Source: an uncultured Dehalococcoidia bacterium (GTDB lineage: Bacteria > Chloroflexota > Dehalococcoidia > Lucifugimonadales > UBA3495). Taken from it: 64,000 nucleotides of DNA. The position numbers were made by a program, and so were the translations under genes. The stretch spans positions 1,686,091 to 1,750,090 of the forward strand of contig CATQHB010000002.1 in the NCBI GenBank assembly GCA_958295765.1. Reading direction: 5' to 3'. Under the pieces are notes generated by a model that worked only from the letters and a program-made list of their open reading frames with translations, ran no database searches and had not been told where the DNA came from. Each line of letters starts with the position of its first letter. Within the stretch, counting starts at the first letter, position 1. Of this stretch, positions 14,977-24,687 are shown piece by piece.

Positions 14977-17900
14977 TCAGCTTATCAGCATTGCCACCTT
15001 TTCATCCAGTTCTATCCCGCTATCCGGCGGTGGCAACTCATCCTCCAGCCGGGCCAGGGGAAAAGTAAGCAGGCGGGACAGAAACAAGTCGGCGGCCTCT
15101 CCCCGGAACTGCCGCCAGGCGTCGGCGGCGTGGATGATGTAATCGGCCACGGCGGATTTATGCCCGTAGTTGCCCATCCGGGAACTGACCGACAGCGCTT
15201 GCAGCCCGGCCCGGTAATCTTTCCACATTTCATCGCCGGATTGCAACAGCAGCAGCCGGGCCAAATGGGAAAACCGTCCTTCACCCACTTGGCGCTGCAT
15301 TTCCTCCAGCCGGTAGGCCAGCCGTCCCTCCAGAAAGCCGGGCAGCTCATCCAGGGGCAGACCACGCAGGCCGCCGCCATCTATACCGTACCACTGCCGC
15401 AAGGCGTTGACCAGTTGGGCCAGGCGGTAGGGGTAGTTGTCAGCATCCCCGCCGGGGAAATAGGCCTCGACCAGCCGGGCCGCCGCATCCCCGGCCAGCG
15501 CAATGCAATACTCGGAAAGGTTATCGGCGGTCATTGCCTGCCGCCGCGCCCGGTAGTAGCTGTCGGTGTGGGCGTCGGAAACGGCGGCGTAGTCCTGGAT
15601 GATGCTGCGCTGCACCGCCGCCTCAATTTCCGCCTCAGCCTGCAACCGGCGGAGATAGCGTTCCACCGCCTGGCCCTCAAAGTAAACCCGCCCGGCGGCG
15701 TCGGTTTTCCGGCAAGCCGCCAGTCCCGGGGGCCGGCGCCCCCGGTAGGCCAGGAACCGGTCATCCCAGGAAAGCAGGAACCGGGTGGAACCGAACTGCC
15801 CCTGCCGTCCGCTCCGGCCCTGGAGTTGCAGGGCAACCCTAGGCGATTCGTTGAACTCGGCGCTGATGACGTACAAACCCAGCCCAAACTCCAGTGGGCC
15901 GTCCGGGGCCGGCGACGGGGCAATTTTCAGACCGGGAGCGCCGGTTATGGTCAACTCTTCCCAATTGCCCCGCCGCCGGGTAAAGCTGAGTTCTCCGTCC
16001 TCAAGCAAGGCCCCGGTCAACAGAGCGGTTTCCTCTGCCGTCCCGCACCGGACGATCACCGGAGTATTTCCCCGGTCAAGACGTCGCCGGATGAGGGCCA
16101 GATAATTGTCGATAATACGCCGATCCAGGTCCGGCTCCAGGATGATGTCGGTTCCCCGGCCGGCCATATTGGTGGCAACGGTAACGGCGCCCAACGCCCC
16201 GGCCCGCCGGACGATTTCGGCCTCATCGTGGCCGGTAACGGCGTTCAGCAGCTTATGGGCCAGGCCCAACTCGGTCAGGCGGCGGCTGACCTGGGCCGAC
16301 TGTTCCACGGTTTGCACCCCCACCAGAACCGGCCGCCCTACCTGCTGGCAGAACCTTACCGCGTCGGCGATGGCGGCCAACTGCTCCGCGCCGGTGGCAT
16401 ACACCCGGCAGGGCAAGTCCCGCCGCCGGAGGGGACGCCCGGCGGGAATCCGCGCCACCGCAATTCCGTACTTGCGCCGGAACTCTTCCGCCGCGGCGAC
16501 AGCCGTGCCGGTCATACCGGCCAACCGGGAGTAGCGGTTGGCGAAACCCTGCACCGAAACCTGGGCCAGGGCTTCGCAGTCGGGATGGACGGTAACCGCC
16601 TCTTTGGCCTCCAGCGCCGGGTGCAAACCCTCCTGGTAACGGCTGTCCGGCCGGGGGCGGCCGGTGTAACGGTCAATCAAGACAACGGCATCTTCCGTTA
16701 CGATATAATCCACGTCCTTTTTCAGCAGCAGATAGGCGCGCAGTAGCTGATACACCTGATTCACCCCGTTGGCCCGCCGGGGACGCTGGCCGGCGCGGTT
16801 GGAGGATAAGTCGGGGTCAACAGCCGGTTCCCCGGCAGCCCTTTCTCTGGCGTCCATTGGGTCATAGAAAGCCCCGAGGCGGGATTCCAGGAACTCCAGG
16901 CCCCGGGCGGTCAGGGTAACGAACCGTTCTTCCGGGTCAACCAGGTAGTACAAATCGCCGGTCATTGTTTCGTCCGGGTAGTCGGAACCGTCCGGGTAGA
17001 GGGCGGCCTGCGCCTTGCGCCAGGCGCGGGGGTCAGCCGCCGCCCGCCGCCGCAGGAGGTCATTATCCGGCTGGGCCAGCATTGCCTGACCCAGCAGCGT
17101 AAGGTAGGCTTGGCTGCCCGGCGATTGCTCAGCCAATTGGTTCAGGTATTCCCCGGCCAGCGCCGATTGCAAGGCAATCAGGTCCACCACCGCCTTTTTG
17201 GCCCGGTCAAAGGCGCGCCGGTTCACCAGGGGCACGCCGGCGATTATCAGCGGGGTGCGGGCCTCATCAATCAGGGCTTGGTCGGCCTCATCAACCAGGG
17301 CCACCTGGAGGGGGCCTTGAACCTGCTCCGACGGAGACATTTTCAGGTTGTCCCGCAGATAGTCAAAGCCGAACTCCCGCAGCGTGCCATAGACAATCTG
17401 CTGGCGATAGGGGCGCCGGCGTTCCTCATCCGGCAGATAGCTGAAAACGGCGTCCGCGCTGAGGCCCAGAGAGCGGTAAACCGGGGCCAGCAGTTCCAGG
17501 TCCCGGCCCGCCAGGTAGTCGTTGGCGGTCAGTATATGCACGGAGCGGCCCAGGAGGGCGTGCATTATCGCCGGAAAAGCGGCGGCAACGGTCTTGCCCT
17601 CCCCGGCGTCCATCTCCACAATTTTGCCGCGGAACAGGTGCAGCCCGGCCAGAATCTGCTCATCGGTGGCCGCAAAGCGCAGCCGGCCGTCAACGTCTTT
17701 CCGGTTCAGGGCCTGGTAAAACCCGGCGGGCAAAAGAATGTCCCACCAGTACCGGCCCCGGCCTACAGCCTGCACGTAGCGGATGGCGTCAACGATGATT
17801 TGCCCATCGGCGTCCGGTTCCAAGTCCAGAGTTTCCGCATCGGTTCCCGTATCGGATTGGGCCATTTGGAAATATATTTCCAGGTTTTGCCGGTCAAAGG

Positions 17901-18222
17901 CAGGGTCAAAAATTCGCCAGGCTCCCAAACGGCGGCGGATGCTTTCGTCGATGACCGCGAATACCTCAACCAGCCGGGCATCCGGGGCGGCGGACTGAGG
18001 CTGTGTCTTGAGGCGGTTCAGGGATTCCCGCAACTCCAAGTCCGACCGGTCTTGCAAATGCCGGGCGGTATGGCAGCGTCTTACCCGGCGCAACAGTTCC
18101 CGCTCGGTCAAACCCCGGCCGGCCCCGGCCCACCGACCAAGGGAGGCCAGGGGAAAAGCCGGCCGGCCTACCGCCGGGAAATCATCGGCCTTATCCGGGA
18201 AAATGTAGCTGCTTACGCCCAT
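14977..18222 (-). CDS. Divergent SecA-like ATPase lacking the zinc-binding tail
   Basis: The 1081-residue protein keeps the SecA motor. Walker A is EMDAGEGKTVAAA (Lys210), then ILTANDYLAGRDLELL, YGTLREFGFDYLRDNL, the Walker B segment LVDEADQALIDEARTPLIIA, GMTGTA, TVATNMAGRGTDIILEP, and LQLQGRSGRQGQFGSTRF. It differs from housekeeping SecA in four ways: Asp-Ala in place of the usual basic/small pair before GEGKT; an insertion of roughly 80 residues (about 105-185) before the motor; an ESPRVALQ segment where canonical SecA has ESRRIDNQ; and no C-terminal Cys-rich zinc domain. It therefore looks like an accessory, SecA2-type translocase. It sits 16 bases after the transglutaminase-like gene, so both are likely one transcript. 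No signal to its substrates is seen. Confidence 0.85.
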   Translation of the reverse strand: MGVSSYIFPDKADDFPAVGRPAFPLASLGRWAGAGRGLTERELLRRVRRCHTARHLQDRSDLELRESLNRLKTQPQSAAPDARLVEVFAVIDESIRRRLGAWRIFDPAFDRQNLEIYFQMAQSDTGTDAETLDLEPDADGQIIVDAIRYVQAVGRGRYWWDILLPAGFYQALNRKDVDGRLRFAATDEQILAGLHLFRGKIVEMDAGEGKTVAAAFPAIMHALLGRSVHILTANDYLAGRDLELLAPVYRSLGLSADAVFSYLPDEERRRPYRQQIVYGTLREFGFDYLRDNLKMSPSEQVQGPLQVALVDEADQALIDEARTPLIIAGVPLVNRRAFDRAKKAVVDLIALQSALAGEYLNQLAEQSPGSQAYLTLLGQAMLAQPDNDLLRRRAAADPRAWRKAQAALYPDGSDYPDETMTGDLYYLVDPEERFVTLTARGLEFLESRLGAFYDPMDARERAAGEPAVDPDLSSNRAGQRPRRANGVNQVYQLLRAYLLLKKDVDYIVTEDAVVLIDRYTGRPRPDSRYQEGLHPALEAKEAVTVHPDCEALAQVSVQGFANRYSRLAGMTGTAVAAAEEFRRKYGIAVARIPAGRPLRRRDLPCRVYATGAEQLAAIADAVRFCQQVGRPVLVGVQTVEQSAQVSRRLTELGLAHKLLNAVTGHDEAEIVRRAGALGAVTVATNMAGRGTDIILEPDLDRRIIDNYLALIRRRLDRGNTPVIVRCGTAEETALLTGALLEDGELSFTRRRGNWEELTITGAPGLKIAPSPAPDGPLEFGLGLYVISAEFNESPRVALQLQGRSGRQGQFGSTRFLLSWDDRFLAYRGRRPPGLAACRKTDAAGRVYFEGQAVERYLRRLQAEAEIEAAVQRSIIQDYAAVSDAHTDSYYRARRQAMTADNLSEYCIALAGDAAARLVEAYFPGGDADNYPYRLAQLVNALRQWYGIDGGGLRGLPLDELPGFLEGRLAYRLEEMQRQVGEGRFSHLARLLLLQSGDEMWKDYRAGLQALSVSSRMGNYGHKSAVADYIIHAADAWRQFRGEAADLFLSRLLTFPLARLEDELPPPDSGIELDEKVAMLIS

Positions 18223-18238
18223 ATTGAGTTTCCCTACT

Positions 18239-19681
18239 TCAGCGGCGCGGGGCTAACCGGATTACCACCAGGCCCGCATCGTGGCCGGGTTTGTCCCATT
18301 CATTATACCGTTGCAGCAAATGGTCTTGGGCCGCCAGCACCTTTGGGGCCACCGGCGGGTGGGCCGCCGCCAACTGCCGGCCCAACGGAGAGTCCAGCGT
18401 CCACTCCCGGTTTACTTCACCGGAGAAACCGGCGCGGCGGCAGATGTCCAGGTATTCCCGCCGCAGCCGTTGGTACTCTCTTTCGTTGCGGTAGGGCAGG
18501 GGCGTAACGTAGAACTCAGCGGACAGGTATAGGCCCAACTCATTCTCAAACACCTGCACCATATCGGTATCGGTGAGCCAACCCTCCAGGATAAAAAAGA
18601 GGTTTTCCGGCACGTCCTGGGGAATCCGGTGATAGTAGTAATTCTCCTCGGCCTCCACCATTCTGACGCTTACCGCCGTCTTTTCAGTGTAGCCCAGCAG
18701 TTGCTCGGCTTCCTGACCTTGAATAAAGAGAAAGGGGATGTTGCCGTTGGTGGCATCCACCAGAACCGGCCAACTATCCGAATTATCCAAGCCGTCTAAT
18801 CCACCCAGCCCCTCCACCTGGTACAGGAGGGCGGTGTGCTGCCAGTAACGCATATAACGCTTGGCAAAGCGAAAGTCAAAGGTAGTCAGCATTTCCCGCA
18901 GCCGGTTGACCGGCGCCGGGTCGCGGGCGTTGTCCCCGGCAATCAGGTACTCGGAGGGCAGGCCGTAGTGGTCGGTCAGGAACTTCAGGGCCTGCACCTT
19001 CTCGGTACAGATTCCCCCGGAACCGGCGGCAATGTTCCGCACCGTTTCGTCGCCGGTCTTGAACATCAGCTTATCGCCGATAAACCGGGAATAGTTCTCG
19101 AAGTCGCTGCGCCAGATTCGGCGGCCCAGGGCCTTGAGAAACTGCAACCGCCGCTCCCCTGAATCCAGCCGCAGCACGGCCTCCGCTCCCGCCGGGCCGT
19201 AGGCTTCTTCCAGGGCCGCGTGAACAAAGTTGGCGAAAAAATCGGGGTCATTAGCCCACCGCCGCCGGTGAAAGCCGGGCCAGTTGCGGTGGTAACCCAC
19301 GTTGGCCCGGTCTATAATCAGGTCAATCAGCGCAACCTCGGCGCCCCCGGCCCGGGCATCCTGAATAACCGGCTGCTCTCCCAATTCCACCGGCCGCTCC
19401 CCCTGCCGGAAAACGATTCCGTCAAACATACCGGTCAAACCGCCCCGGTCGTCGCACCGGTAAACCAGGTCTTGCAGCGCTTGCAAGGTCAGCAGGGAAT
19501 CGGCGTGGATGACGCCGTCCCGGAGCAGCCCATCTGCCGGACAAGGCCAAAGGTATTTGTTCAGGAGTTGCCCCAAGGCAATTTGCCGGTCGGCCGGGTC
19601 AATACGCAGGGCGGCCTGGCGTCCGGTAAAGCAGTCGGTTAGCTGGAGAATTAAGGGTTGGGATTCCACCATTTCGCCCAT
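18239..19681 (-). CDS. Transglutaminase/arylamine N-acetyltransferase-like protein paired with SecA-like ATPase
   Basis: No full-length family is recognised in this 480-residue protein, but its centre has a Cys-His-Asp layout. AAGSGGICTEKVQALKFL (Cys225) is followed by YWQHTALLYQVEG (His282) and WPVLVDATNGNIPFLF (Asp309). This order and spacing match the arylamine N-acetyltransferase and transglutaminase-like thiol folds. The N-terminal 200 residues and C-terminal 150 residues are unassigned; the latter contains EEYYY-like aromatic stretches. No signal peptide is visible. The gene is just upstream of the SecA-like gene on the same strand with a 16-base gap. Whether it modifies, cleaves or folds secreted substrates is open. 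Either ATG at 19681 or 19672 could start it. Confidence 0.6.
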   Translation of the reverse strand: MGEMVESQPLILQLTDCFTGRQAALRIDPADRQIALGQLLNKYLWPCPADGLLRDGVIHADSLLTLQALQDLVYRCDDRGGLTGMFDGIVFRQGERPVELGEQPVIQDARAGGAEVALIDLIIDRANVGYHRNWPGFHRRRWANDPDFFANFVHAALEEAYGPAGAEAVLRLDSGERRLQFLKALGRRIWRSDFENYSRFIGDKLMFKTGDETVRNIAAGSGGICTEKVQALKFLTDHYGLPSEYLIAGDNARDPAPVNRLREMLTTFDFRFAKRYMRYWQHTALLYQVEGLGGLDGLDNSDSWPVLVDATNGNIPFLFIQGQEAEQLLGYTEKTAVSVRMVEAEENYYYHRIPQDVPENLFFILEGWLTDTDMVQVFENELGLYLSAEFYVTPLPYRNEREYQRLRREYLDICRRAGFSGEVNREWTLDSPLGRQLAAAHPPVAPKVLAAQDHLLQRYNEWDKPGHDAGLVVIRLAPRR

Positions 19682-19756
19682 TTCGCCGCACCGCCGGGCT
19701 GCCGGTTATGCCGGGGAGAAGGAAAGCGGGGAAAAGCTGATGAGGAGAGAAAGTAA

Positions 19757-19833
<77 letters not shown>

Positions 19834-19872
19834 ATACTTGGTCGATGCCTGGCGGTTGTTAAGTCTCTAACT

Positions 19873-19878
19873 ATTATA
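19873..19878 (-). promoter_or_regulatory. -10 element of tRNA-Pro promoter
   Basis: TATAAT on the minus strand lies 40 bases upstream of the tRNA 5' end. The -35 region is poor (near GTTTCC). Confidence 0.5.
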
Positions 19879-19916
19879 CTACACATTGGAAACGGGGCGA
19901 TAGGGGTATTTTCCGT

Positions 19917-19972
19917 CAAGGCAATCACATCTTAACCAGGGCAACCTCAGGCAACCGTCATTCCGGTCATAA
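19917..19972. repeat. Family-1 fragment (outer arm and half core)
   Basis: AAGGCAATCACATCTTAACC, then AGGGCAACC and CCGTCATTCCGG, is the left half of a family-1 element. The right half is missing. Confidence 0.6.
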
Positions 19973-19984
19973 ACCCTCATCCCT

Positions 19985-20527
19985 CTACCCGCCCTCATCC
20001 AACATTTCCCCGGCAATCTCACTCAACTTCTCCAGGTTCAACACCCCATCCCATTTCCGGTAAAGCTGCCCGTCGGCGGTGATAAACACGGTGGTGGGCA
20101 GGCCCAGCACCCGGTAAGACTGGACCACCTGGGCGTCGTCGGTATAGCCGGCCGCGTAGGTAACGCCCAACTCGCCCAGCAACTGGCGCGCGTCTTCTTT
20201 AGAACCCAGATTCAGGAATTGGCCCAAGTCCACGCCCACCAGGGTTACCCGGCCCGCAAAGTTGTCCTGAAACTCCTGAAACTCCGGCATCTCGGCCCGG
20301 CAGGGGGGACACAGCCCGGCCCAAAAGTTCAGCACCACCGGCGTACCCCGCAGTTGGGATAGCTCCGGGGCCGCCGCACCCAGTTTATCCTCCCCCTGAT
20401 ACCAGGTAATCGGGAAGTCATAGGCCGTTTCCGTTGGCCCCGCCGGGCCGGCGCAGCCAACGGCGGCCAGCGCCCCTACTGCCACCGCCAGGCAAAACAG
20501 AACCGGCCAGCAACGCAAACAGTTCAT
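19985..20527 (-). CDS. TlpA/ResA-like thioredoxin-fold lipoprotein
   Basis: The protein starts MNCLRCWPVLFCLAVAVGAL and runs through AAVGCAGPAG, a lipoprotein signal with VGC lipidation site. The thioredoxin fold carries VVLNFWAGLCPPCRAEMPEF, the CPPC redox centre of TlpA/ResA-type extracytoplasmic thiol-disulfide proteins, and the cis-Pro loop is VLGLPTTVFI. Such proteins reduce apocytochromes or other exported thiols. I chose the ATG at 20527, preceded by GGGAG, over a longer frame from 20590 that would bury the signal peptide. It is 180 residues long. It follows mfd on the same strand by 110 bases but is probably separately expressed. No cytochrome maturation genes are nearby. Confidence 0.88.
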   Translation of the reverse strand: MNCLRCWPVLFCLAVAVGALAAVGCAGPAGPTETAYDFPITWYQGEDKLGAAAPELSQLRGTPVVLNFWAGLCPPCRAEMPEFQEFQDNFAGRVTLVGVDLGQFLNLGSKEDARQLLGELGVTYAAGYTDDAQVVQSYRVLGLPTTVFITADGQLYRKWDGVLNLEKLSEIAGEMLDEGG

Positions 20528-20636
20528 CAAACTCCCAACCTGAGGCCCTTGTGCATACATCGCCTCCCGGAGAATGTAGGACGCCGGCAATAAATACTAC
20601 GGGAAATGAGAGCCGCCGGTTTTGGCAGCGGCGGCC

Positions 20637-23600
20637 TTAACCGACCATGCTGCTGAGGCGTTCCTGGAAAACCTGGAGCCGTTCCAGCGTCCGGGTCAGG
20701 CGGGTCAGCCACTGGTCGCCCAAAGCCCGCATTGACAGCTTGATTTGCCGGTTGCCCACGCTGGCCGCCGATCCCAGGGCGCGCTGCAACGGCAGCTTGG
20801 CGCTGCCCACTTCCTCCCGCAGGCCCAGGGTGATGCCGCCGGAGGAGTGCAGGATTGACTCCACGCCTACCGCGAAGGCCAGGGCGCGCAGGTCAATCAG
20901 GGTCAAGAGATTCTCCACCGCCGGGGGCAGGGGGCCGAAACGGTCCCGCAGTTCCTCCCGCAATTCCGGAGCGGCCCGCCGGTCCCGGGCTTTGGCAAAA
21001 CGCTGGTAGAGGGCCAGGCGGGTGGGCGTATGCGGGATGTAACTCTCCGGCAGGCCGGCGGCCACCGGCAACTCAATCCGGGGCAGTTCGACGGCCGGCC
21101 GCACGGCGGATAAGTCCGGCCCGTCCTTGCCCTCCTCCAGCAAATCCCCTACCGCCTCCTCCAGCAATTGGCCGTACAAGTCCAGCCCGACGGCGTGGAT
21201 TTGGCCGCTCTGGGCGGCGCCCAGCAGGTTGCCGGCGCCCCGTATTTCCAGGTCGCGCATCGCGATACGGAAACCGGAACCCAGGTCGGCGGCCTCCAGG
21301 ATGGCCTGGACTCGCTGCTCGGCGGCCTCGGTAATCCGGCGGCCCCGGGGCAGCAGCAGGTAGGCATAGGCCCGGTGCTCACCCCGGCCCACCCGGCCCC
21401 GCAACTGGTAAAGCTGGGACAGGCCAAAGCGGTCGGCCCGGTCCAGAATCAGGGTATTGACGTTGGGCATATCCAGGCCGGACTCAATGATGGTAGTGCA
21501 GACCAGCACGTCGGCCTCCCCGTCGGCAAAGGCGACCATTACCTCCTCCAACTCGGTCTCGGCCATCTGCCCGTGCCCAATCATAAACCGGGCCTCCGGC
21601 ACCAGGGCGGCCAGTTCCGCCGTGGTCTGCTGGATGGTCTTGACCCGGTTGTGCAGAAAGAACACCTGGCCGCCCCGCTCAACTTCCCGCAGAATGGCCT
21701 CCCGGATCGTATCCTCGCTGTATTCGGATACGAAGGTTTTGACCGGCAGCCGCGCCTCCGGGGGGGTGTTCATCACGCTCATATCCCGGATGCCGGACAG
21801 GGCCATGTGGAGGGTGCGGGGAATGGGCGTGGCGCTCAGGGTTAGAACGTCCACCTCCCGCCGGAGCCGTTTCAGCGTTTCCTTGTGGCTCACGCCGAAC
21901 CGCTGTTCCTCATCGACGATTACCAGGCCCAGGTTCTTAAAGCGGACATCCTTTTGCAGCAAGCGGTGGGTGCCGATAACAATGTCCACCGCGCCCTCCT
22001 GCAATCCCTCAACGACGCTTTGCTGTTCCTTGACGGTGCGAAAGCGGCTCAGCACTTCCACTTGCAGGGGATAGGGGGCGAGGCGCTCGCTGAAGGTGGC
22101 GTAATGCTGCTGGGCCAGCACGGTGGTCGGCACCAGCAGGCCCACCTGCATCCCGTCGGAAACGGTCTTGAAAGCGGCCCGCAGCGCCACCTCGGTCTTG
22201 CCGTAGCCCACGTCGCCGCAAATCAGCCGGTCCATAGGCCGGGCTTGCTCCATATCCACCTTCACGTCATCAATGGCCTGCACCTGGTCCGGGGTTTCCT
22301 GAAAGGGAAAAGCGTCCTCCAACTCCCGCTGCCACAGGGTATCGCCGCCGAATTCGTGGCCCTGGGCCGACTGGCGCGCCGCGTAGAGCCGGAGCAGTTC
22401 CTCGGCCAACTCTCGGGTGGAACCCTTGACCTTTTCCTTGATCCGGGCCCACTCGGCGGTGCCTAGACGGGTCAGCGCCGGCGTCCGGTCCTGGGCGCCC
22501 ACGTAAACCCCTACCCGGTCCAGATGGTCGGTAGGGACGTAGAGCTTGTCGTTGTCGGCATATTCCAGCACCAGGTACTCTTTCTCCTCGGCGTTATCGG
22601 CGTTGTCGGCCATCCGGGTAGTGCCGGCAAAACGGGCCACGCCGTGGTCTATGTGAACCACGTAATTACCCGGAACCAGCTCCGACAGCACCACGTCCTC
22701 CCCCAACTGATGCTTGGAGCGGGTGGGACGGTAGCGGCGCTCCTTGACCGTGCCAAACAACTCGGCGTCGGTCAGCAGGGAAAGGGCCGGGACGTTTTCC
22801 CCTTTCCCAATGTCCCACCCTTCGTTCAGGGAGCCGGGAACCAGATAAACCCGGCCGGGTTCGGGCGGCGTTTCCAAGCTGTCAGACAGGGTAACGCCCA
22901 AGCCGGCCTCCTCCAGCACTTCGGCCAGACGGCGGGCGTGCTGGCTCACGGCGACAATCGCCCGACCCTCCCGCAGTTGCCGCCCCACGTCATCGGTGAA
23001 CTGCCCCAGTTGGCCGTAGTAAGACGGGGCGGCGCGAAACAGGTCGTCGGCCTCCGCACCGAGCCAGCTTTCCAATGCGACCCGTTCCCGGCGCTTTTCC
23101 AGCCGGGCGGATAGTTCCAGCCAGGTCAGGTAGGGAGAGGGGAAATTGCGGGGCAGTTCACCCCGTTCCTCCCGGCTCTCCCGCATACGGTAGAATTTTT
23201 CCTCCAGGTCTTGGGCCTCGGTCTCAATCTGGCCGGGCCGATCCAGGAGCAGCAGGCCCTCCGCCGGCAGGTAGTCCAGCAAGTTGGCCCGGTTGAGCAG
23301 GCCGTTGTAGAAGGAGAGGGTCTCGGTATTGGGAGCGGCGAACAACTCTACCAACTCCGCGTCAAAACGCTCCCGGGTCAAGGCCGGACAGCGGGAAAAG
23401 TCCAGCCCGGCGATCCGCTGTTCCACCTCAGCCCGATCGGCCAGGTCGGGAAGTTGCTCCCGGGCCGGAATTATGGTAACCATAGCGGGCTTGCCGGGGC
23501 TTTCCCCGGAAGGATTGCCGGCAAGGGAACGCTGGGTGTAGGGGTCAAAGGCGCGAATGGTATCCACCTCGTCATCCCACAACTCCAGGCGGTAGGGCCA

Positions 23601-24230
23601 CTCGGATTGGGGCGGAAAGACATCAATAATTCCCCCCCGCTGGCTGAAGGAACCGGGACTTTCCACCACCGGCTCATGCCGGTAACCCAGGTTGACCCAG
23701 CCGGTCAGCAGTTGTTCCGTGCTGGGAATCCGCTGGCCCGCCTGTATCCGGCCGGTCGCCCCCACTGCGGGGTGAGTGCCGCCAATAATTTCCGGGGGCA
23801 GGGTAAGCCGCAAGGCCGCCGAAACGGAGGCGATAACCAACGGGGGCGCGGATTTGGCATTGGCATCGCCCGGCCCGGCCGCGCCGGCGGCGGACAGGGC
23901 CGCCAAAGCCGCCAATCTCTGGTTCACGGTGCGGGCATCCACCGCCAAACGCTCATAGGGCAGCACCTCCGGCTCCGGCAGCAGGTACACCGGGGCATCC
24001 TCCCCCAGGTAGGTCAGCAATTGGTCGTAGAGGCGGCGGGAGTCATCAGGGCGGGGGGTCAGCGCCAGCGTCGGTAGGTTGCGCCGCAGCAGCATTGAGG
24101 CTACATAGACCGGTCTTGCGCCCCGGCGGGCGGCAAAGCGGGGAAAGGCAGTCTTTCCAGCCGGGTTTTCCGATGGGGCAAGGCGAGGCAGGTCGTTCAT
24201 CAGCAGGGAGAGAACACCGGGCAGGGACAT
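20637..24230 (-). CDS. mfd: Transcription-repair coupling factor Mfd
   Basis: Mfd frees RNA polymerase stalled at DNA lesions and recruits UvrA. The 1197-residue length is typical. The N-terminal UvrB-like module includes GGIIDVFPPQSEWPYRLELW. The polymerase-binding domain shows LVPGNYVVHIDHGVARFAG. The RecG-like motor has RLICGDVGYGKTEVALRAAF (Walker A), VIVDEEQRFGVSHKETLKRL, LSATPIPRTLHMALSGIRDM, and LYQLRGRVGRGEHRAYAYLL (motif VI). The C-terminal TRCF domain begins around residue 1050 (LPVAAGLPESYIPHTPTRLA). The gene stands alone, with the TlpA-like gene downstream. Identity is secure. Confidence 0.97.
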   Translation of the reverse strand: MSLPGVLSLLMNDLPRLAPSENPAGKTAFPRFAARRGARPVYVASMLLRRNLPTLALTPRPDDSRRLYDQLLTYLGEDAPVYLLPEPEVLPYERLAVDARTVNQRLAALAALSAAGAAGPGDANAKSAPPLVIASVSAALRLTLPPEIIGGTHPAVGATGRIQAGQRIPSTEQLLTGWVNLGYRHEPVVESPGSFSQRGGIIDVFPPQSEWPYRLELWDDEVDTIRAFDPYTQRSLAGNPSGESPGKPAMVTIIPAREQLPDLADRAEVEQRIAGLDFSRCPALTRERFDAELVELFAAPNTETLSFYNGLLNRANLLDYLPAEGLLLLDRPGQIETEAQDLEEKFYRMRESREERGELPRNFPSPYLTWLELSARLEKRRERVALESWLGAEADDLFRAAPSYYGQLGQFTDDVGRQLREGRAIVAVSQHARRLAEVLEEAGLGVTLSDSLETPPEPGRVYLVPGSLNEGWDIGKGENVPALSLLTDAELFGTVKERRYRPTRSKHQLGEDVVLSELVPGNYVVHIDHGVARFAGTTRMADNADNAEEKEYLVLEYADNDKLYVPTDHLDRVGVYVGAQDRTPALTRLGTAEWARIKEKVKGSTRELAEELLRLYAARQSAQGHEFGGDTLWQRELEDAFPFQETPDQVQAIDDVKVDMEQARPMDRLICGDVGYGKTEVALRAAFKTVSDGMQVGLLVPTTVLAQQHYATFSERLAPYPLQVEVLSRFRTVKEQQSVVEGLQEGAVDIVIGTHRLLQKDVRFKNLGLVIVDEEQRFGVSHKETLKRLRREVDVLTLSATPIPRTLHMALSGIRDMSVMNTPPEARLPVKTFVSEYSEDTIREAILREVERGGQVFFLHNRVKTIQQTTAELAALVPEARFMIGHGQMAETELEEVMVAFADGEADVLVCTTIIESGLDMPNVNTLILDRADRFGLSQLYQLRGRVGRGEHRAYAYLLLPRGRRITEAAEQRVQAILEAADLGSGFRIAMRDLEIRGAGNLLGAAQSGQIHAVGLDLYGQLLEEAVGDLLEEGKDGPDLSAVRPAVELPRIELPVAAGLPESYIPHTPTRLALYQRFAKARDRRAAPELREELRDRFGPLPPAVENLLTLIDLRALAFAVGVESILHSSGGITLGLREEVGSAKLPLQRALGSAASVGNRQIKLSMRALGDQWLTRLTRTLERLQVFQERLSSMVG

Positions 24231-24382
24231 ATAAAAGACTACTCCGATAAGGTTGGCTCGACCGCTTTTCGGGCGTCAAACAAAGGGCAACAGGGAAAAG
24301 GGCTAACGGCCCGCGTTAGCCCCGGTTAAGCCAATTGTATTCCCTTCACTGCTGATAAACAAGAAGGCGGGGCTGGGCAAAC

Positions 24383-24571
24383 CGGGCGATTACATCATAA
24401 ACTAGTCATTTACAACCGTCGTTCCGGCGAAAGCCGGAATCCAGAACCCTACGTAGCCGGCTCGCGCTTTTCCGTGAGGATTTCCTGGATTCCGGCTTTC
24501 GCCGGAACGACGGTTGTTTGGGTTGCCAATAACGGTTCTATGGGTTGACCTGGTTAAAACACGATTGCCCT
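24383..24571. repeat. Family-1 palindromic element (copy B)
   Basis: Core arms CCGTCGTTCCGGCGAAAGCC and GCTTTCGCCGGAACGACGG sit within diverged outer arms GGGCGATTACATCATAAAC and GTTAAAACACGATTGCCC, between mfd and proB. The rest of this 430-base gap holds the proB promoter and nothing else recognisable. Confidence 0.8.
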
Positions 24572-24619
24572 GGTGGTACAAAAACCTCACCACTAGCGAC
24601 CGCCCCGGGCCTGCTATCG

Positions 24620-24628
24620 TGCTATAAT
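24620..24628 (+). promoter_or_regulatory. Extended -10 promoter for proB
   Basis: TGCTATAAT is a perfect extended -10 about 60 bases before the proB ATG. There is no good -35, as expected for this type. Confidence 0.55.
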
Positions 24629-24687
24629 GTAACTCAAACCGCCCAGCCCAAGCCGGCCCAATGTTAAACCAGGGTAAAGAACCGATT

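Noticed and set aside
24383-24571. Family-1 copy as an intrinsic terminator of mfd
   Set aside because: mfd is transcribed away from this side, and the palindrome lacks a T-tract; repetition at many sites argues for a mobile repeat.
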